Shown piece by piece: positions 63,110 through 64,000 of a stretch of DNA of 64,000 nt. The translations under genes and the position numbers were made by a program. Positions within the stretch are counted from its first letter, which is position 1. Each line of letters begins with the position of its first letter. The notes beneath the pieces are model-generated. The model ran no database searches. It saw nothing but the letters and a program-made list of their open reading frames with translations, and was not told the origin of the DNA. This DNA comes from Cyanobacteriota bacterium (GTDB taxonomy: Bacteria > Cyanobacteriota > Cyanobacteriia > CACIAM-69d): the NCBI GenBank assembly GCA_022402445.1, contig JAKRSF010000008.1:62001-126000 (forward strand). Direction: 5' to 3'.

Positions 63110-64000
63110 TCAGACGAGGGAAAGGGCCACGATCGCCACGCCCGCCGTTGCTACACAGGCCCCAATGCTGGCGCGCCAACTGAGGCGATCGCCCAGGAGC
63201 GCCACCACGGGCAACACAAAAATGGGGCTGGTGGCGATCAGGGTTTGGGCCACGCCGACGGGGGCATATTTGAAGGCCGTTTGCTGGAGCCAAATGCCGC
63301 CGAAGGTGCCGGTCAGGGCCGCTAGGGCGATCGCTCCCCAAGTGCGCCATCGAGTTCTAGAGGTTAACGGTTTACGGTAGGTTCGCCTGCGGGGCTGGGC
63401 GGTCCACCGGGCGATCGCGAGCCACAGCAGCACCGGCACAGTTCCCGCCACCAGCCGCACCAGGGTACTGTGCAACGGCAACACCACCGTTTCCGCCAGG
63501 GCCGTCCGGGCCAGGAGCGCCCCCGCCACCTGGGCGATCGCGGCCACCACCGCCCACCCCATGCCCCAGGAATCGAGGGGGTGCGATCGCCCCCAATCTG
63601 CCCCGATTTTCCCCGCCTCAGTTTGCTCCGCCAGGGTCCAGCCCACGCCCCCCACGGTGACGCCAATGCCCGCCCACACCGGCAACGGCAGCCGCTCCCC
63701 CAACAGCAGCGAGCCCGCGATCGTCACCAGGATCGGCACCAGCAGTTCAAACAGCAGCACCCGCCGCGCCCCCAGCCGGTTGAGGGCCAGAAAGTAGGCC
63801 GTATCCCCCACGGCGATGCCTAAAAATCCGCTGAGCCCCAGCAGCGCGATCGCCCGCCCGTCCACGGACCACGGTTGCCCCAGCAGTGCCATGGCCCCCG
63901 CGATCGCCGCGATCGCCACACAACCCTTGGCCCCATTGAGCACCAGCGGTGGCAGCGATCGCCCCAGCCGTTCATAGAGCACCGTCGCGATCGCCCAGCA
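63110..64000 (-). CDS. EamA/DMT-family transporter, N-terminus cut by window edge
   Basis: At least 297 residues are visible and about ten helices are expected (two EamA repeats). These carriers export or import metabolites such as amino acids or nucleotide sugars. Second-repeat landmarks are GAIALAALTGTFGGIWLQQT, then AFKYAPVGVAQTLIATSPIF and LLGDRLSWRASIG. Reading from the edge, CWAIATVLYERLGR is open and typical of the first helix, so the true start lies outside. The substrate is unknown. Confidence 0.88.
   Translation of the reverse strand, partial: CWAIATVLYERLGRSLPPLVLNGAKGCVAIAAIAGAMALLGQPWSVDGRAIALLGLSGFLGIAVGDTAYFLALNRLGARRVLLFELLVPILVTIAGSLLLGERLPLPVWAGIGVTVGGVGWTLAEQTEAGKIGADWGRSHPLDSWGMGWAVVAAIAQVAGALLARTALAETVVLPLHSTLVRLVAGTVPVLLWLAIARWTAQPRRRTYRKPLTSRTRWRTWGAIALAALTGTFGGIWLQQTAFKYAPVGVAQTLIATSPIFVLPVVALLGDRLSWRASIGACVATAGVAIVALSLV

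Noticed and set aside
1-64000. CRISPR arrays, rRNA genes, insertion sequences and prophage
   Set aside because: No regularly spaced direct repeats, rRNA signature, transposase or phage structural gene was seen.

Overview
The window is a 64 kb piece of cyanobacterial chromosome. Evidence is the psaM and psbY genes, a complete kaiA-kaiB-kaiC clock cluster, the ndhF3-ndhD3-cupA CO2-uptake operon, ferredoxin-dependent glutamate synthase, and the octamer GCGATCGC (HIP1) repeated throughout. The DNA is G+C-rich and most genes have high third-position G+C. This fits a high-GC, HIP1-rich, KaiA-containing lineage; the genus cannot be read from the window. Both edges cut a gene: a WecG/TagA/CpsF glycosyltransferase on the left and an EamA-type transporter on the right.

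Layout. 1-8.2 kb holds HU, a pentapeptide/TPR protein, a RodZ-like protein overlapping an RluB-type pseudouridine synthase, and a two-gene signalling operon (PAS-GAF adenylate cyclase and a CBS-PAS-GAF protein). 8.3-11.8 kb holds a co-directional trio: a coiled-coil protein, a membrane protein with a longin/roadblock-like cytosolic part and a periplasmic OmpA-like end, and a Ras/Rab-like GTPase. I consider this the best candidate for an undescribed system. 11.9-16.2 kb holds a dehydrogenase, a membrane-anchored protein of unknown function, a glycosyltransferase and a TPR lipoprotein. 16.2-19.4 kb is an A+T-richer, HIP1-poor accessory block: XisI without XisH, a TPR protein with a STAND-like head lacking a P-loop, and an AAA-type ATPase. 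After homoserine dehydrogenase, 20.9-22.05 kb is a second HIP1-free block with a degenerate nuclease-like protein overlapping a PIN-like protein. 22.1-28.4 kb has prolyl-tRNA synthetase and two paralogous kinase-TPR proteins, one intact and one with four catalytic positions lost.

28.7-41.7 kb contains a laccase-domain protein, a TerC protein, psaM, a response regulator, a large GAF histidine kinase, tRNA-Gln(TTG), kaiABC, a tandem pterin synthase touching kaiC, and a Psb35-like gene. 42-51 kb has a LysE exporter, a glycosyltransferase-like protein, glutamate synthase, a glyoxalase-fold protein, a TIGR02652 protein and a gamma-carbonic-anhydrase-like protein. 51.7-64 kb has psbY, folC, the CO2-uptake operon, gcvP, a Bax-inhibitor-1 protein and the cut transporter.

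Functional threads are photosynthesis and carbon uptake (psaM, psbY, psb35, ndhF3-ndhD3-cupA, gamma-CA), photorespiration and nitrogen assimilation (gcvP, glutamate synthase), the circadian clock, and an unusually large set of signalling proteins. Two small dispersed repeat families lie in the gaps, and several terminator hairpins are built on HIP1 palindromes. All functional names come from reading motifs by eye; no database search was run.
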